A DNA stretch of 64,000 nucleotides from Pseudeuparius sepicola (GCA_963920635.1 OY987305.1:21910876-21974875), one strand, 5' to 3'; positions 11,778 through 23,744 are shown, counted from the first letter of the stretch. Numbers and translations: made by a program. Notes: generated from the letters alone by a model not told the origin.

Positions 11778-12262
11778 ATGGTATTTTTAGATTTTCATGG
11801 CGACGTTTTATTTTTGAGATAGAGGGATCATCTTCATTTTTAAAATATGAACCTGGATTTTTTATTGCATATTTCAAAGTGAATCGTTGTGCTGAGTACA
11901 ACGATGTGTGACACATACATATATTTTTTCGTTTTCGCCGCTAAAATGCACATTTACTAAGAAAAAAATTAATACGGTCCTGGAGTGTGCATTTCTCTAT
12001 TCTTTAAAGCTATTCCAATTTATAACAGGTGATCATGATTTTAATACCTACTGGATTAATTAAACTCCATGTTTGTCATATTTTGAAAATTTTCTTATAA
12101 ATACTTTAAGTAAATAACAACAATAATTATTAACAATAGTGACAATAGACAACAATTCATTTCGAAACACGTAATAAAAAATCCAGGTCCGCATTTAAAA
12201 ATATTAAGATGGTCCCTCTATCTCAAAAACGAAACGTCGCCCCGAAAATCTAAAAATACCAT
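11778..12262. repeat. Palindrome nested in the degenerate element
   Basis: The left arm from ATGGTATTTTTAGATTTTC pairs with the right arm ending GAAAATCTAAAAATACCAT. The arms also share the GAGATAGAGGGA motif and its complement. Non-coding. Confidence 0.75.
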
Positions 12263-12519
12263 GACGTTGTCCAGAAAAAGTTGCAATGGAAAGGTATAAT
12301 TTATTTTTCAATATTATCGCAAAGAATAAAATAAAATTTTCAAAAGTTCGGTTTTTCTTAAATATCTCAGCAACCCATGAAAATATTTAAACTTTCTCAA
12401 CGGCATATTGTTAGGCGCCCAAAGGCGCAAGTTTGCTCCATCTGACCGACTTTGTATCTGGTACGGTTTCCGAGATCCCCATGTTGAGCACCGGAACTGA
12501 ATCATCCTGTATACAAAAC

Positions 12520-12900
12520 TATGGCGTTCTATTAATAATTTTTTTATTTTTTAGTCATTACTTGCAGTTAAAATTTAAAAAATTGGTAATTGCTAAAATA
12601 CCATACCTACCAAACCCAGTCTGGAGACTTTTATTTGTAAAAAGCCATTTATAAAATCTGTTGTTGTGAAACTTGGACGCATCGCGTAGAGCAACAAAAA
12701 AATTGCTTGTTCAACATGTTCTCTGGGTTTTTTATATTTTTTATAAACGCCCAGTAGGTATCTCGTTTAGCACGAAAGGGTTAAATAATTGTTAGAATAT
12801 AGTGACGTAAAGTTTCCTGCAAGCTGAAATGAGAAAATTGTAACTAATGATAAAATAATAATAATAAAAAAATTAATAAAAGGCCACGATGTTGTATGTA
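12520..12900. other. No recognisable feature
   Basis: AT-rich spacer between two repeats. No supported coding region. Confidence 0.45.
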
Positions 12901-12902
12901 TG

Positions 12903-13684
12903 TACAGTGTGTCCCAATTTGATACTGGACACCTCAAAAATATATGAAGGGCAAGGAAAACAAATGGTCTCTATTTTTTATTGGTAGTACCATTGAGTAA
13001 AGCATTATTCCTTTACTCAATGGTAGTACCAAAGGAGAGTATCTCATAGGCGGTGGTATTTGGATGGGGTAATTATTTCGTGGCGTGCTATGATTTTTTA
13101 AAACAGCACATTTTCAAGTAACCCGAATAGGGATTTTTTTACGACAAAATGTTATTAAGAAAACTTGTTCAGAATGAAAAACTGAGTAGACTCACAAAAT
13201 TTCAAAAGGCTAGGCCTACTTTGATTTTTAGATTTATCTCCCACTTTTTTCTTAGAAAAGTGTCCTTTCTAGAGCTTTCACTTCAAAATGTTATTTTTTC
13301 ACGATGATCAAGTTTCCTTAATAATATTTTGACGTGAAAGCTCCAGAAAGAATACATTTCTAAGAATAAAGTGGGAGAAAAGGGCAAAAAAGCTAAAAAT
13401 CAAAGTTGGCCTAGACTTTTGAAATTTTGCAATTCTACTCAGTTTTTTATTCTGAACAAGTTTTCTTAATAACATTTTGACTTAAAAAAATCCCTAATAG
13501 GGTTTCATGAAAATTAGCTATTTTAAAATATCATAGCAGGCAATGAAATAATTACCCCATCCAAATACCACTGCCTATGAGATAATCTCCCTTGGGACTA
13601 CCAATAAAAAAATAGAGACCATTTGTTTTCCTTGACCCTTTTATAGTTCTGAGGTGTCCAGTATCAAATTGGGACACGCTGTAT
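12903..13684. mobile_element. 782 bp palindromic element, TACAGTGTGTCCC type
   Basis: The left end TACAGTGTGTCCCAATTTGA pairs with the right end TCAAATTGGGACACGCTGTA. The arms remain complementary almost to the middle (about 13310). Element termini are flanked by TA. The open frame across the right arm (13552-13893, minus) is only a by-product of the arm. One arm has a small extra inverted piece near 12995-13025. Confidence 0.85.
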
Positions 13685-13699
13685 ACTTTTATATACTTT

Positions 13700-16023
13700 T
13701 TCATTGCACTTTCGGCACAATTTATTTTACTCTTGTGCCGCGTTTCAGTTTTCGATTCTCCCTCGTATACCCCGATATCTGCATGAAGTTTTTCGGACCT
13801 TATTTTGGTTTCAGGATATTCAGGACATGCCTCATGTAGACCCACAGATAGTTTTTTTATTTCGGGGCAAAATAAAAAAATCCTGCCTCTCACTGTATAT
13901 TAATATTTTGTAAATCCAACCGAAGCGACATACTTGTAAATATCATTGTAATTGACGCAAGAAATGCATTTATTTACACATATTTCCTGGCATTTTATAA
14001 ATAATGCAATTTATGCAATACCTGCTTCCAAACAGACTAATTAAAGTTTAACAGTTCTTTAACCATTCAAGAGTGAAGCTGTAAATCGATAACGGTTGAT
14101 ATATTATTTCCGCCAATTTAATTACCAGCGATAACTCTCAATTGAAATAAATTATTTGGCCTTAAATACGGCCCTGTCTATTGTTTGATGTAATTGTATA
14201 AATAGGAAGCAAATTGCTCGATATGGTTTTTGTCTATTGCAGGTGAATAATTATTACTAAAACTGCATGGGTAATGGCTTGCCTATGAATTAACGGAATA
14301 ATACACTGGTCGTTAAGAAATTGATCCGTGAAAGTGCATGTGCACAACGGATCCGCTGCGTTTTTGAAAGTTGTTACTATGTTGTCACTTCTAGTCGGCG
14401 ACATTATGGAGCCACATTTCTTTACATATCGCATAACACTACGAAACCCTTTGTTCACAAGTCTACATAATATAATCTCTAATTACCTTAGATTATTTTG
14501 AATCATCCCATTTCAATGTTCTCCTTTCGCCTCCACAATCTACAAATCTTTCTATAGAACGTGTGTCGGTATGATGGGTAGAAAATGCCCGACCCTCCAC
14601 AGTCCCTATATAGAAGAATTCATCTCTCCCAAGGGGAGATCTCTCATCTCTCATCAGATGGATGCTTAGAGGAGGATATAACAAATTACAATAGGTATCT
14701 GGAGGCCTGTTAAAAATTTTCGTTTAAAAACGAACAATAATTTGACAGGCTCCTTGTCGGGGCGAAATAGCATTTTTTATGGCCACTGCCAAGGTAAATC
14801 CCCTAAACAACTCGTAGGGAGTTTTCACAAGTTTTTGGTTCCGCCTTGTCTGGGCAGGAATTCATTTACCAGAATTCATTTTTCTGAAGATCTTCCTCGC
14901 CTTTGTCTCAGTACCCCCTTTTGAAAATATAAGCATTTTCTACATATTAGGAAATATTGAAGTCACTTTAATAGAACCACAAGGTGTTAAAATATTTATA
15001 ATATTTTTTCTTTAAATAAGTATCTTTTTGTCCTCCTGTATTTCTAGTCCCATCATAAGTGAACACAGGTGTCCAAAACAGAAAAAAAATGGGTTCAGGC
15101 CTGCAAGCGTATTTTCTCGTTGACCCAAAACAGGGGAGATTGCCTTATGTCCTTTTTGTTCAAGATATCGAAAAATACTATTTAGGGAAATTTTTTCAGT
15201 ACTATAAATAATGGTCGGGTGTCGAATTCATAATTGATAACCATAAGTGTCCCTACTTTGATTTATTTGACTTAAAATTGCTTAAGTGATAAGTCTGCAT
15301 CAAAAGGTATCGTCAATAAGGCAACGAGTTGGTGTTTTCAGATATAATAGACAACTAAAACTTCCCATCTCACACAAGAGCAGAAAGAAGAATAAGGAAT
15401 CATTGAATCATGTATATAGCCTGCTCAAGCAGAGTATGCTCGCATGCATTATTGATGATATTTAAATGTACATATAAGCTTCACAACATATCAAATTCAG
15501 TTGCAAATACCTTGACTGCGCACAAGGCTTTTTGGTAAGCGAAGTGAAGGGATTCCATCTTAAAAATATATCTCGTACGCAGGTGAACAGTGTAAATATG
15601 CAATGCCTGTATTGCACAAAGAAATAGCTCCCAACCCAATTTATTATTTAATAATTACATACCGCTCTAAACACGCCGAAGAAAGTAATACGAGGTCAGG
15701 CAACGAGAACAACAGACTACATTGTTAATTTCTTGCAAATTTATCTATTGAAGAATGGCCGCAAACGTCAATCGCACTTTAGGCTAGTGTTTTTATCAGT
15801 TCCAATCTTAACAATAAAGGGTTAATTTTAATTACTACAACAAACAATCCGCTGCTAAAATTCCTCGTAAAAATTCTAATTGCTTTACACTCAGGTATTT
15901 TACATTACGGAAGTAGGTCTATAGATATTGACTTCGTTTATCTCGACGCGTTCGATCCAATTGAGAAAGGTTTGAAACTCGGTTTGAATTCACTGGAGTG
16001 GATTCAAATAGACGGCGTAAACC
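13700..16023. other. No gene recognised
   Basis: About 2.3 kb of AT-rich sequence. Short frames such as 14234-14458 and 14493-14684 have no recognisable domain. A small direct repeat of CAGGAATTCATTTACCAGAATTCATTT type lies near 14857-14883. I see no tRNA or strong palindrome. Confidence 0.5.
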
Positions 16024-16310
16024 ATACAGATCACGGGCGTAGCCAAGGGGGGGGTTTCGGGGGTTCAAACCCCCCCCCCCCCCCCGAAATAAGCAAAATA
16101 TTACCTAATATTATACCGAAAAAATACGAGGAGTGAAGAGTTAAATTATTATTACGTTTGAATATATGTAGTAATAGAAGCGCCTAGCGCCATCTTTTGA
16201 CGAGAGGCAGACGCAGTTGCAGCCGAACTATTTTGTATTGTAGGGACACTTTGCGTTGTTTCTCGATTATTCGCCAGTTCGTGGAAGTTTCTGGACGGCT
16301 ACTGGGCTGC

Positions 16311-16318
16311 TATATAAG
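16311..16318 (+). promoter_or_regulatory. TATA box of the hAT transposase remnant
   Basis: TATATAAG lies about 100 bp before the ATG at 16417, in a locally GC-rich stretch. Position and sequence fit a basal promoter. Confidence 0.55.
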
Positions 16319-16416
16319 CGGCGCCGCGGCGCGTGACCGCGCTTACGGCAGTATTGTTCCATGCGAACTCGAAGCGAATAAAAGCGTAAGTGAGTAATCA
16401 TTATTACTGTCGAAAA

Positions 16417-16849
16417 ATGGAGGGGAAAAAAAGGAAGGGTGATAAACTTAAAGGTATGGACTACTGGAAAAAGTGGTGTAGTCAAGGTCAAGGGGTTTCT
16501 AATAAAGAAACAAATTTGGATTTAGCTATCAAAGCTTCAGCTACCTTGCATGCTGATAAGAAGACTGCCTACCCCGAAATCTAGTTTGGAATGCCTAGAT
16601 ATGTGCGATAAAAACCTTTATCCTAATATTTACACATTACTACAAATCTTGGCTACCATTCCTGTATCCACTGCTACCCCAGAAAGGTCTTTCTCGAGCC
16701 TAAGGAGACTGAAAAACTATTTACGAAACACTACAAGTGAAAACAGACTTAATGGTTTGGCTCTAATGAACATTCACTATGGAACAGAAATTCATGCAGA
16801 TGAAGTAGTGGATATATTTAAAAGAAAAAGCCGAAGATTTCTTCTTTAA
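16417..16849 (+). pseudogene. hAT transposase, internally deleted
   Basis: The first open segment (ATG 16417 to stop at 16584) starts MEGKKRKGDKLKGMDYWKK and looks like the basic N-terminus of a hAT protein of the ZMYM1-like group. A second segment in another frame (to 16849) carries the hAT C-terminal dimerisation domain. It begins with LATIPVSTATPERSFSSL, followed by a basic RRLKNYLRN stretch, and ends with FKRKSRRFLL. The catalytic DDE core and the BED or TTF-type finger are absent. The two pieces probably met through an internal deletion that also shifted the frame, so no active transposase can be made. The C-terminal assignment is secure; the subfamily is a guess. Confidence 0.85.
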
Positions 16850-17028
16850 TGGTTTTAGATTTAGCGCAGAGGAACGAAATTAATTTATCCATTTCATTTA
16901 AAGTTAAGAACTTTATAAATATGTCGTAGTTTTTCATGTAAGTATATTTTTGTTGTTTTATTTACTTCTCAAACTAAACCCCCCCCCCCCCCCCCAAACT
17001 AAATCCTGGCTACGCCCGTGATACAGAT

Positions 17029-17532
17029 CGAAATTCAATCGGATCTAAAATTGCAAGCCGATCGAGCGCATGGAATCGTATCGAACACATCAAGTATTGT
17101 CCATGATGACATAAACAGGTTTGACTTAAAATGTCACTAAACCCGCTGACTTCACTACTGTTTTATTAGCGAGACCAAACCTTAAATTATTGATTTTCAA
17201 AATTAAGATTTTCTAAGACTGGGATAGTAGTAAAAAGAAAAAAGACTGCACAAACCAGTTTTCTTACGCAGTACCATTGCAATAAGCAGTGCATCAGGTA
17301 ATATTAATATGTCATTTCCAAACGGAAGTTAGCCAGAAGGATGCACATGTGCATCAACCTACAGTGAAATAAGTATAACAAGGTAATGTCCCTGAAAAAC
17401 CATTTGATTACTGACGATACTGACGATGTAAACACCAGAATAATTATAAAATAATCGACTTCACTCGATCTGATTCATTTCAATCGTAGCCATCGAAATT
17501 TAAATAATATACCTACATAAAAACATAAAGTG
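17029..17532. other. No recognisable feature
   Basis: Spacer without domains or clear repeats. Confidence 0.45.
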
Positions 17533-17893
17533 TTTTTTGCTTAAAGTGAGATTTTCTAGCATCAGTTTTGGGGTAGGGAATCCTAGTTTGGAGTATTGTG
17601 AGTGTGAGAATTATTGTTATTATTATCTGGAGTTAGCCGTAAGGTATTCGCGCTTTCTCTGCGAGAACATTTTTTTCTCAGAGAATAGACACCCCGGATA
17701 CCATAAGGATCTGGCCCGGACGGAACCCTTGCACCACTTGATGGCACTATGATCGGTACCGCCCGTACTCCATTTCCCATTGCCTTCTTATTCGTTCTTC
17801 TAAGTCTCTGTACTTCGAGATCTTCTCGGCATGCTTCACACGCAGGTTGTTGTTGTTTGGGATGGCCACATCAATCAGCGTTGTCTTCCTAGA
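17533..17893 (-). pseudogene. 3' end of a non-LTR retrotransposon: C-terminus and 3' UTR
   Basis: On the minus strand from about 17893 the frame reads RKTTLIDVAIPNNNNLRVKH, then KYRDLEERIRRQWEME, ending in a stop near 17748. After a frame change it continues AVPIIVPSSGA. This LIDVAIP...W...VPIIV pattern is the conserved tail that follows the reverse transcriptase in many arthropod non-LTR elements. Downstream comes a 3' UTR with an ATA/ATT-rich stretch and CAATACTCCAAACTAGGA, which recurs at 31066-31205 (same strand) and 62880-63060 (opposite strand). Strongly 5'-truncated, as is usual for this class. Confidence 0.7.
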
Positions 17894-17899
17894 AATTTA

Positions 17900-18988
17900 A
17901 TAAAGTACCTATCTTATAAGATCCGGTTTATTATGGGCAACTCTTTTAACTGTACTGTCCCTATACATCTTGTATAGTTGCGGTAATATGGGACTTTCGC
18001 TGACTGCACAAGCAGCAGTTTTCCCGTCACCTTCATATAAAAGGATTGGGTAAAATAGCGAATGGTATCCAGTAGGACATTTTCTATGTCTTTGGGATTT
18101 AAGAAATAAAATTTGGCCGTTATTTTGGAATAAAAGTTAATGGTTCCCAAGGGACATGTAAACGTTAGAAAATTTTCTATCGATTTTCCAGTATGTTTGC
18201 TCGATAACGAGACGGGCGATCGAGTTCAACTTTTGCGTGGGGCCCAGGACCCATAGGGGATTTTCTCGTGCCGAAGAGAGCCCCAATCGGAAAAGGCGTT
18301 CGGACGTTTCGGCCATTTTCTGATTTTGTGTAAACTAACTGGATGACCTTACTGGTAGAATAATTTTATCCTGCAGACCAAAATGATCATAGATAATGGC
18401 ATCTATGTTTATGCCAAATTGGAAGGGCGTGGTCCAAAATGGGAAAACGAAGTGACTTTGAACTGACATTCTATTGTATAAAAAACGAAAATCACTTCCG
18501 CCGAGATCAAAGGACAGTAAGATAACAACTTGGTATTACTTAAACTGTGTTGTTAGTGACTTTTCAGGTTTCCAAAAGATAAATCTATTACACATTTATT
18601 ATTTTTGTTTGCAATTTCACCATTTCACCATAATTTTCTAGCCATTTTTGAGCTCGGAAGCCGGAAGCCCATTTATTTGGCCTCTCTATATCTGATCTTT
18701 GCATGACGCAGGCAGGTTCGCGCGCTGTAACTTTTGTTTTGTTTTTATTTTAATAATAATCAATTTAGGTGCACTGCACCACTGAAGAAATTCAAATATT
18801 AATGCCGTACAGTACAAGGACAAAGTTATTTGTTTACCGCTTAAACCTGCCCCACAGACTAGAGGAGAAAAGGATTTCAAGCCGAGCAGCTTAGTGCACT
18901 ATCAGCTATCCGGCGGACTAATCTGTAGCCGCGACTGAGATCATACCGCTAAATAAATGGCGACCTTTACGTTTTGTGCACGGAACAC
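17900..18988. other. No gene recognised
   Basis: Short frames only (for example 17914-18150 and 18686-18880), without known domains. No strong inverted repeat noticed. Confidence 0.45.
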
Positions 18989-18999
18989 CCTCGGTTTTG

Positions 19000-19306
19000 C
19001 TCTTCTTCTAATTATCCTGGTCGTAACATTCGTTATTTCGTAATTATAATACTGGGTATCGACAAAATTTTTCATTAGTTTAATTTCCAAAACATATACA
19101 TATAGGTAAAAGTCGAGGTAAAAGTTTAAGCGTTTTGTCATAATGCCATCATCAGAAATTATATATAAATAAATGAAATATATGTAGTTCTGATGAGGGC
19201 ATTATGCCGAAACGCGTAACTGTTATATATGTATACTTATATGTTTTAGAAAATAAACTAATGTAAAGTTTGGTCGATACCCGGTATCATAATTACGAAA
19301 AAAAAA
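19000..19306. mobile_element. A-tailed inverted-repeat element with 11 bp flanking repeats
   Basis: The two halves are complementary: CGTAATTATAATACTGGGTATC near 19038 pairs with GATACCCGGTATCATAATTACG near 19276. The element ends in a run of nine or ten A and is bounded by the direct repeat CCTCGGTTTTG at 18989-18999 and 19307-19317. An A tail plus an 11 bp duplication suggests insertion by target-primed reverse transcription. Each half carries a hammerhead-like motif, in opposite orientations. The layout resembles inverted terminal segments of Penelope-like elements. Confidence 0.65.
19181..19230 (+). ncRNA. Hammerhead-ribozyme-like motif
   Basis: The core CTGATGA at 19190-19196 is followed by a GGC/GCC stem (19198-19200 with 19206-19208) and GAAACGCGTA (19209-19218). 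GAA next to a self-complementary ACGCGT is the arrangement seen in short-stem-III hammerheads of Penelope-like elements, thought to act as dimers. One base (19197) is unpaired and stem I is weak. The inverse arm (minus strand, about 19160-19125) keeps CTGATGA but has AAAAC where GAAAC is expected. Activity is not shown. Confidence 0.5.
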
Positions 19307-19319
19307 CCTCGGTTTTGTG

Positions 19320-20188
19320 GGGATCAGCTGTTCCATCGAGTCGCGTTTGGTGGGTAATAAAAATAAAAGCGAAGAAACCTACCGAATTCACATGATGAAT
19401 TCGTTTACAATGAAAAACAACTTATCGGGCAAAGTTGCGTTTTGGCACAGATTAACGAAATCCAACGTATATCTAAATCTAGCTTCTGAACGGGAAGTCA
19501 AATGGATAAAGGATATTATCTATGGTCGTCAACTTATACCTTCTTTTAGGCACCAATTATAAGACCACGCAAACGGGTGGGATCTTGGCGAAATGTGTTA
19601 ATCGGAAATTAAGTGTTGTAACCAGCCGACTTACCCCACCGCACCGCCTATGACTTGAAGTTCCATATGACAGGTGGCGCGCATGTGTACTGAGACGATG
19701 GGCATGGCCGATATGAACAGTTACCCAAACGTGTGTAGTCCGTATTCTTGCAATATTTTTACATTTGTAACGGCTTATAAAGGATAATAAACCCATAACT
19801 TCATACGTGAATATATTATTTAATATAGTAACGTCACAGTGTGAGTATTTGGCACAGTATCTGTGACCAAATCAGCAAAAATATGATTTCCCTTTTAGAA
19901 TAATGAGATGTGAATCGCAGCGGTAGAAGTATTTCTTTATTTAAAATGAACAATAAACAACAATGAAGGGTCCCAGAAGTATTATTTATTTGCGAAAAAC
20001 TTAATATATGTATCTACTAAAAATGGAACGTAAAACAAAGTAGGTATAACTGATGAATTACATAGCAAATTAAAGGAAAATATCACCTTACAGGGTGTCA
20101 AAAATTGTCAGGATTAAAATCACAAAACTCAAATCGTTACACTCAACGCTTAGGGACAGGTAATAGCGTGAACTGACTTATTAGAGAG
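19320..20188. other. No gene recognised
   Basis: Open frames at 19317-19562 (plus) and 19557-19796 (minus) have no recognisable domain. No repeats noted. Confidence 0.45.
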
Positions 20189-21674
20189 TTAAAGCAAAGC
20201 CCAATACGTAGACGTAGGTGGGGACTTACGTTGACGTAAACTTGCGTGTGGGTACGTATAGGTATTCCCGAAACGCAGTGTGATCAGAAAATATGTCAGA
20301 CGTTTAAAAACTTGTTTTGAGCGATTTTGAGAGGAACAAAAAACGCCCAATAAAGGGATAAAAATAACCTTCAAGTCACCTTCGGGAGGCGTCTTGGCGT
20401 TACGTTTGAATGTATGCTGTACATGTAGGGGAACGGGAGGTAAAACAGCACCTTTAAGAAAGTTTATTTGCAAAATCAAATTAAGTCTTTGATAACATAT
20501 CATGTTCTCTTATGTACGTAAGTATACCTCAAATTGGCTAAAAGTTCACCTCATCGGGCAAAAAAAATAAAAGAAAAAATAACTCGCCTGGTCCATTTTG
20601 CCTCCTTCCGAAGGCAAAACGCATAATTTGCATAGTTTGAACATATTTCACATGAAAAAATTGCTTCATCCTGTTTGTCTTCGACCCCAGAGCAAGAAGA
20701 ATGTGCTATAAACACAAAAGTGTAGGTTACAAGGGGATATAAAGCGCACAAGGGTAAGTTAGACAAGCGTAGAAAACATACAAGGGTAGGTTAGACGAGG
20801 GTAGAAACACACACAAGGGTAGATTACCAGGAAGTACAAAACACACAAGGGCAAGTTAGAGGGGGATATAAAAACACATAAGGGTTAGACGGGGGGTATA
20901 AAATACACACGGGTGTTAGATAGCGGTAAAGGGGGCGTGGCCCAAACGTGACACCACAAAAGTGGAGGGGTGCAAAATGTCTGGGGAGTGTGTTCCAAAA
21001 CTCTCTAACTATCACTACTGGAAGTAGTTAAGTTCAGACAGTTCTGGACCATCCCCGATCCCCCACTCCTGGGCTCGTAATATGTTTCAGCAAGCACCTT
21101 TTATACGGCCTGTCTCATGGACATCATATTACTCTATTTCTGCCTCTCTGACTTTCCCTTGTAGTTACTGATCACCTTAAATGTACCAGGGAGGCAGAAT
21201 GGACCGCTCTAAGGTGGTCCATTTTTCCCGGTCCGTTTTGCCTTTATGTAGTCTCGAACAAAACACGTGCGTTTCAAGGTTATGTCAACTCAAAGTTAAA
21301 TAACAAAAGAATGCCTTGGACAGCGGAAATACTATTCATAACAAGGGAAAGTCCAGGTTACTTGAAAATGCCTAATTTTACATAACTTTTTATTAGAAAT
21401 GACTTACTTTGCTAACAGAGAACCCTTTGCATTCGTCGACCACTGGTATACTGTCCAAGATTGCCTATTGGTGGTGTAATCTATATAAGTACACTATCAA
21501 GCGACAGATGCCGCTGTAGTCACACGAAATAAATAAATGGACCATTTTACCCGCAGGGTCCGATTTACCTTCTGTTCCCCTACTTTTGATACTTGCCGGA
21601 GGTATTCGATCTTTGCACGCTTACGTCAATGTGTTACATCTACGTAATAAATACATATTGGGCTTTGCTTTAAC
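20189..21674. mobile_element. 1.49 kb terminal-inverted-repeat element, class unknown
   Basis: The left end TTAAAGCAAAGCCCAATA is an exact reverse complement of the right end TATTGGGCTTTGCTTTAA. Further complementary blocks follow inside: GTAGGGGAACGGGAGGTAAA with TTTACCTTCTGTTCCCCTAC, and GGTCCATTTTGCCTCC with GGGAGGCAGAATGGACC. There is no transposase. No clear target duplication is seen unless TTAA itself belongs to it. Confidence 0.6.
20700..20925. repeat. Imperfect ~33-37 bp minisatellite
   Basis: About six or seven units of the type ACACACAAGGGTAGGTTAGA followed by a G-rich GGGTATAAA-like part, within the inverted-repeat element at 20189-21674. Confidence 0.65.
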
Positions 21675-22389
21675 CTAAAGACTGCTCACATCTGTCACGT
21701 CTGATACTTTTTAGCTCACATTACCCTTTCCGGAGACAAAATACAATGCGAAATACATTGTTAGCCATCAGCGCCATCTGTTTTCCAGGACATGAAGCTC
21801 TAGCCGTGAGAAGTCTTATAAATACGTCAGTCAGCAGATGTAGTACCTAACAGGTTTTTAATATCTGAAACACTGGTAATTTTATTGAAATACAGGTAAA
21901 TATTTGACAACTAAAATGTCTGTCAAATGTTAAATATTTTCTCACTAGAAAAACGATAAAGTGTGAAAACGAAATCCTTGACAAAAAAAAACGGGTTATT
22001 TTTGACTTCAGAAACAAAAGTTCAATATAAAAGTTGTAAAGGGTGGTCCAATTTAAATGTGCATCGACTGTTATTTCTGAGGCAAATAAAATTTAAAATA
22101 GAATTTTATGAGGAATCCTAATATTATTTCAGATTTTTTTGGGGGATCGTCAAAAATACCTTTAAAAAATACAACTATAAATAATTTTTCGCAACAATTT
22201 GAGGGCGACTTTTATCACGGAATGTTAGTAATGACTGTACAGGGAGTAGCAAAAATGGTCGGTTCTTATTTGTCTTCAGGTTTGAATGGAAGTGAGTGTT
22301 ACTTTGACAATTATGTGTTTTTTTTTTAAATCTGGACATTCAAACATTTTCTGGAAAATTTCTTGAAAATTTTTCGATCTGTAGTTCTC
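21675..22389. other. No gene recognised
   Basis: The 73-codon frame at 22108-22329 has no known domain. Otherwise plain AT-rich sequence. Confidence 0.45.
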
Positions 22390-23510
22390 CGCAAAAAAAA
22401 AAAACAAAAATAAAAATCTGATTATTTGTGTAGATCAATCTCCATCAGATATTTTTGGGTAAGGGCTGTAGGAGAACAAAATAAACCTGCAGGGGTGCTG
22501 TGACAAACGACAGTGGCGTCGCAAAAAACCCAATAGAAAACTCGTTTTTTTTGTGTAAATCAATCTTATTAAAGGTATCTTTGGGGGACATGTAGGAGAT
22601 GTAGGACTAGATATAGAAAAACTTGTAGGGCTGCTGTAAAAACAAGAGTGGCGTCGCAAAAAAACAACTTATTTTCTTTAAATAAATTTCAATCAAAAAC
22701 ATATTTTTGAGGGACGTGTAGGTGATGTAGGAGTACCGAAAAAACTGAAAGGGCTGCAGTGACAAACGACGTAGCGTGGCACAAAAAATCCAAAAGAACA
22801 AAATTTGTTTTTTTTGTGTAAGTCAATCTTAATGATATTTTTGGGTGGCGTAAAGGAGATGCAGTAGTAAAGAAATACCCATAGGGGTGCCGCGACAAAA
22901 AAAATAAAAAACTGTTTTTTTTGTGTAAATCAATTCCAGCCGCAAAGATATTTTCGGGGTTACGTAGGGATGTAGGAGTAGGTATAGAAGAAGCCTGTAG
23001 GGGTGCCGCGAGTAACGACAGTGGCGTCGCAAAAAATGCAAGAAAAAAATCTTATTTTTTGTGTGAATCAATCTTAATCTCAAAGATATTTTTGGAGGCC
23101 GCGTAGGGTGTAGGAGTATAGAGAAAACCTGTAGGGGTGCTGCCACAAAAAAAATCGCAAAAAAATTGTTTTTGTGGAAATCAATTTCGATTTAAAAGAT
23201 ATTTTGTGGGGTCGCGTAGGAGTATAGAAAAAACCTGTAGGAATGCCGTGTTAAACGAGAGTGGCGTACCAAAAAAAATTCCAAAGAAGAAAATCCTGTT
23301 TTTTTTGGAAATCAATCTGAATCTCGAAAATATTTGTGGATAACTCGTAGGGGATATATAGGAGTATAGAAAAAAACCTGTGTGGGTGCCGTAACAAACG
23401 ACAGTGGCGTCTCAAAAAGATCCCAAATAAGAAAATTCTGAATTTTTTGTACAAATCAATCTCAAAGATTTGCGACGGACATAGGTACAGGCAGGGGATG
23501 TAGGAGTCGG
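22390..23510. repeat. Minisatellite array, ~105-140 bp units, about nine copies
   Basis: Each unit contains TGTGTAAATCAATCT, then GATATTTTTGGGG, then GTAGGAGTATAGAAAA, CCTGTAGGGGTGCCG, and ACGACAGTGGCGTCGCAAAA leading into an A/T run. The TCAAT landmark recurs near 22436, 22560, 22690, 22824, 22930, 23068, 23181, 23317 and 23457. Open frames across it on both strands only reflect the repeat. One orphan unit occurs at 29130-29205. Confidence 0.85.
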
Positions 23511-23740
23511 CGGAGGTAATTGTGCCACCAAGAATAATATTGTAACGAAAAATGCCTCTAAAGTTGTTATATCAGCTTTCTATGAATATGTCTGCAAGGT
23601 TTTCTAACCTACTCAAAGATTTAACAGATAAATTTTAAGTTTGCGTATTCTACTTACAGTTTTATAATTTTTGTAATTAATTTAGAGGCATTTTCCGTCA
23701 CATCTTTGTTGGCCTGAGGCCCCCAGGGCCCCATTTTTCT
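23511..23740. other. Flank of the minisatellite
   Basis: No feature recognised. Confidence 0.4.
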
Positions 23741-23744
23741 TTAG

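Larger units (their letters stand above)
10560..12516. mobile_element. Candidate degenerate DNA transposon
   Basis: The left edge TACAGTGTGTCTCACTTAA and the right edge ending TGAATCATCCTGTATA look like opposing ends of the TACAG type. Between them lie a broken transposase-like protein on the minus strand and a nested palindrome. The two ends are only weakly complementary, so the limits are tentative and the interval could hold pieces of more than one element. Confidence 0.4.
16032..17020 (+). mobile_element. Deleted hAT transposon with perfect target duplications
   Basis: The ends CACGGGCGTAGCCA and TGGCTACGCCCGTG are 14 bp perfect terminal inverted repeats. They are flanked by identical 8 bp sequences, ATACAGAT, at 16024-16031 and 17021-17028. 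An 8 bp duplication and CA-starting ends are hallmarks of hAT elements. Long poly-C runs lie just inside both ends (about 16069-16086 and 16980-16995). At 989 bp it keeps a promoter, a transposase N-terminus and a dimerisation C-terminus, but the whole central region is missing. Confidence 0.92.

Noticed and set aside
13654..13913. Two overlapping plus-strand frames
   Set aside because: They cross the end of a palindromic element and show no domain.
22689..23146. Several overlapping 60-105 codon frames on both strands
   Set aside because: By-products of the minisatellite array.
22385..23515. Possible CRISPR-like array
   Set aside because: Units are long, imperfect and lack unique spacers; this is a eukaryotic minisatellite.
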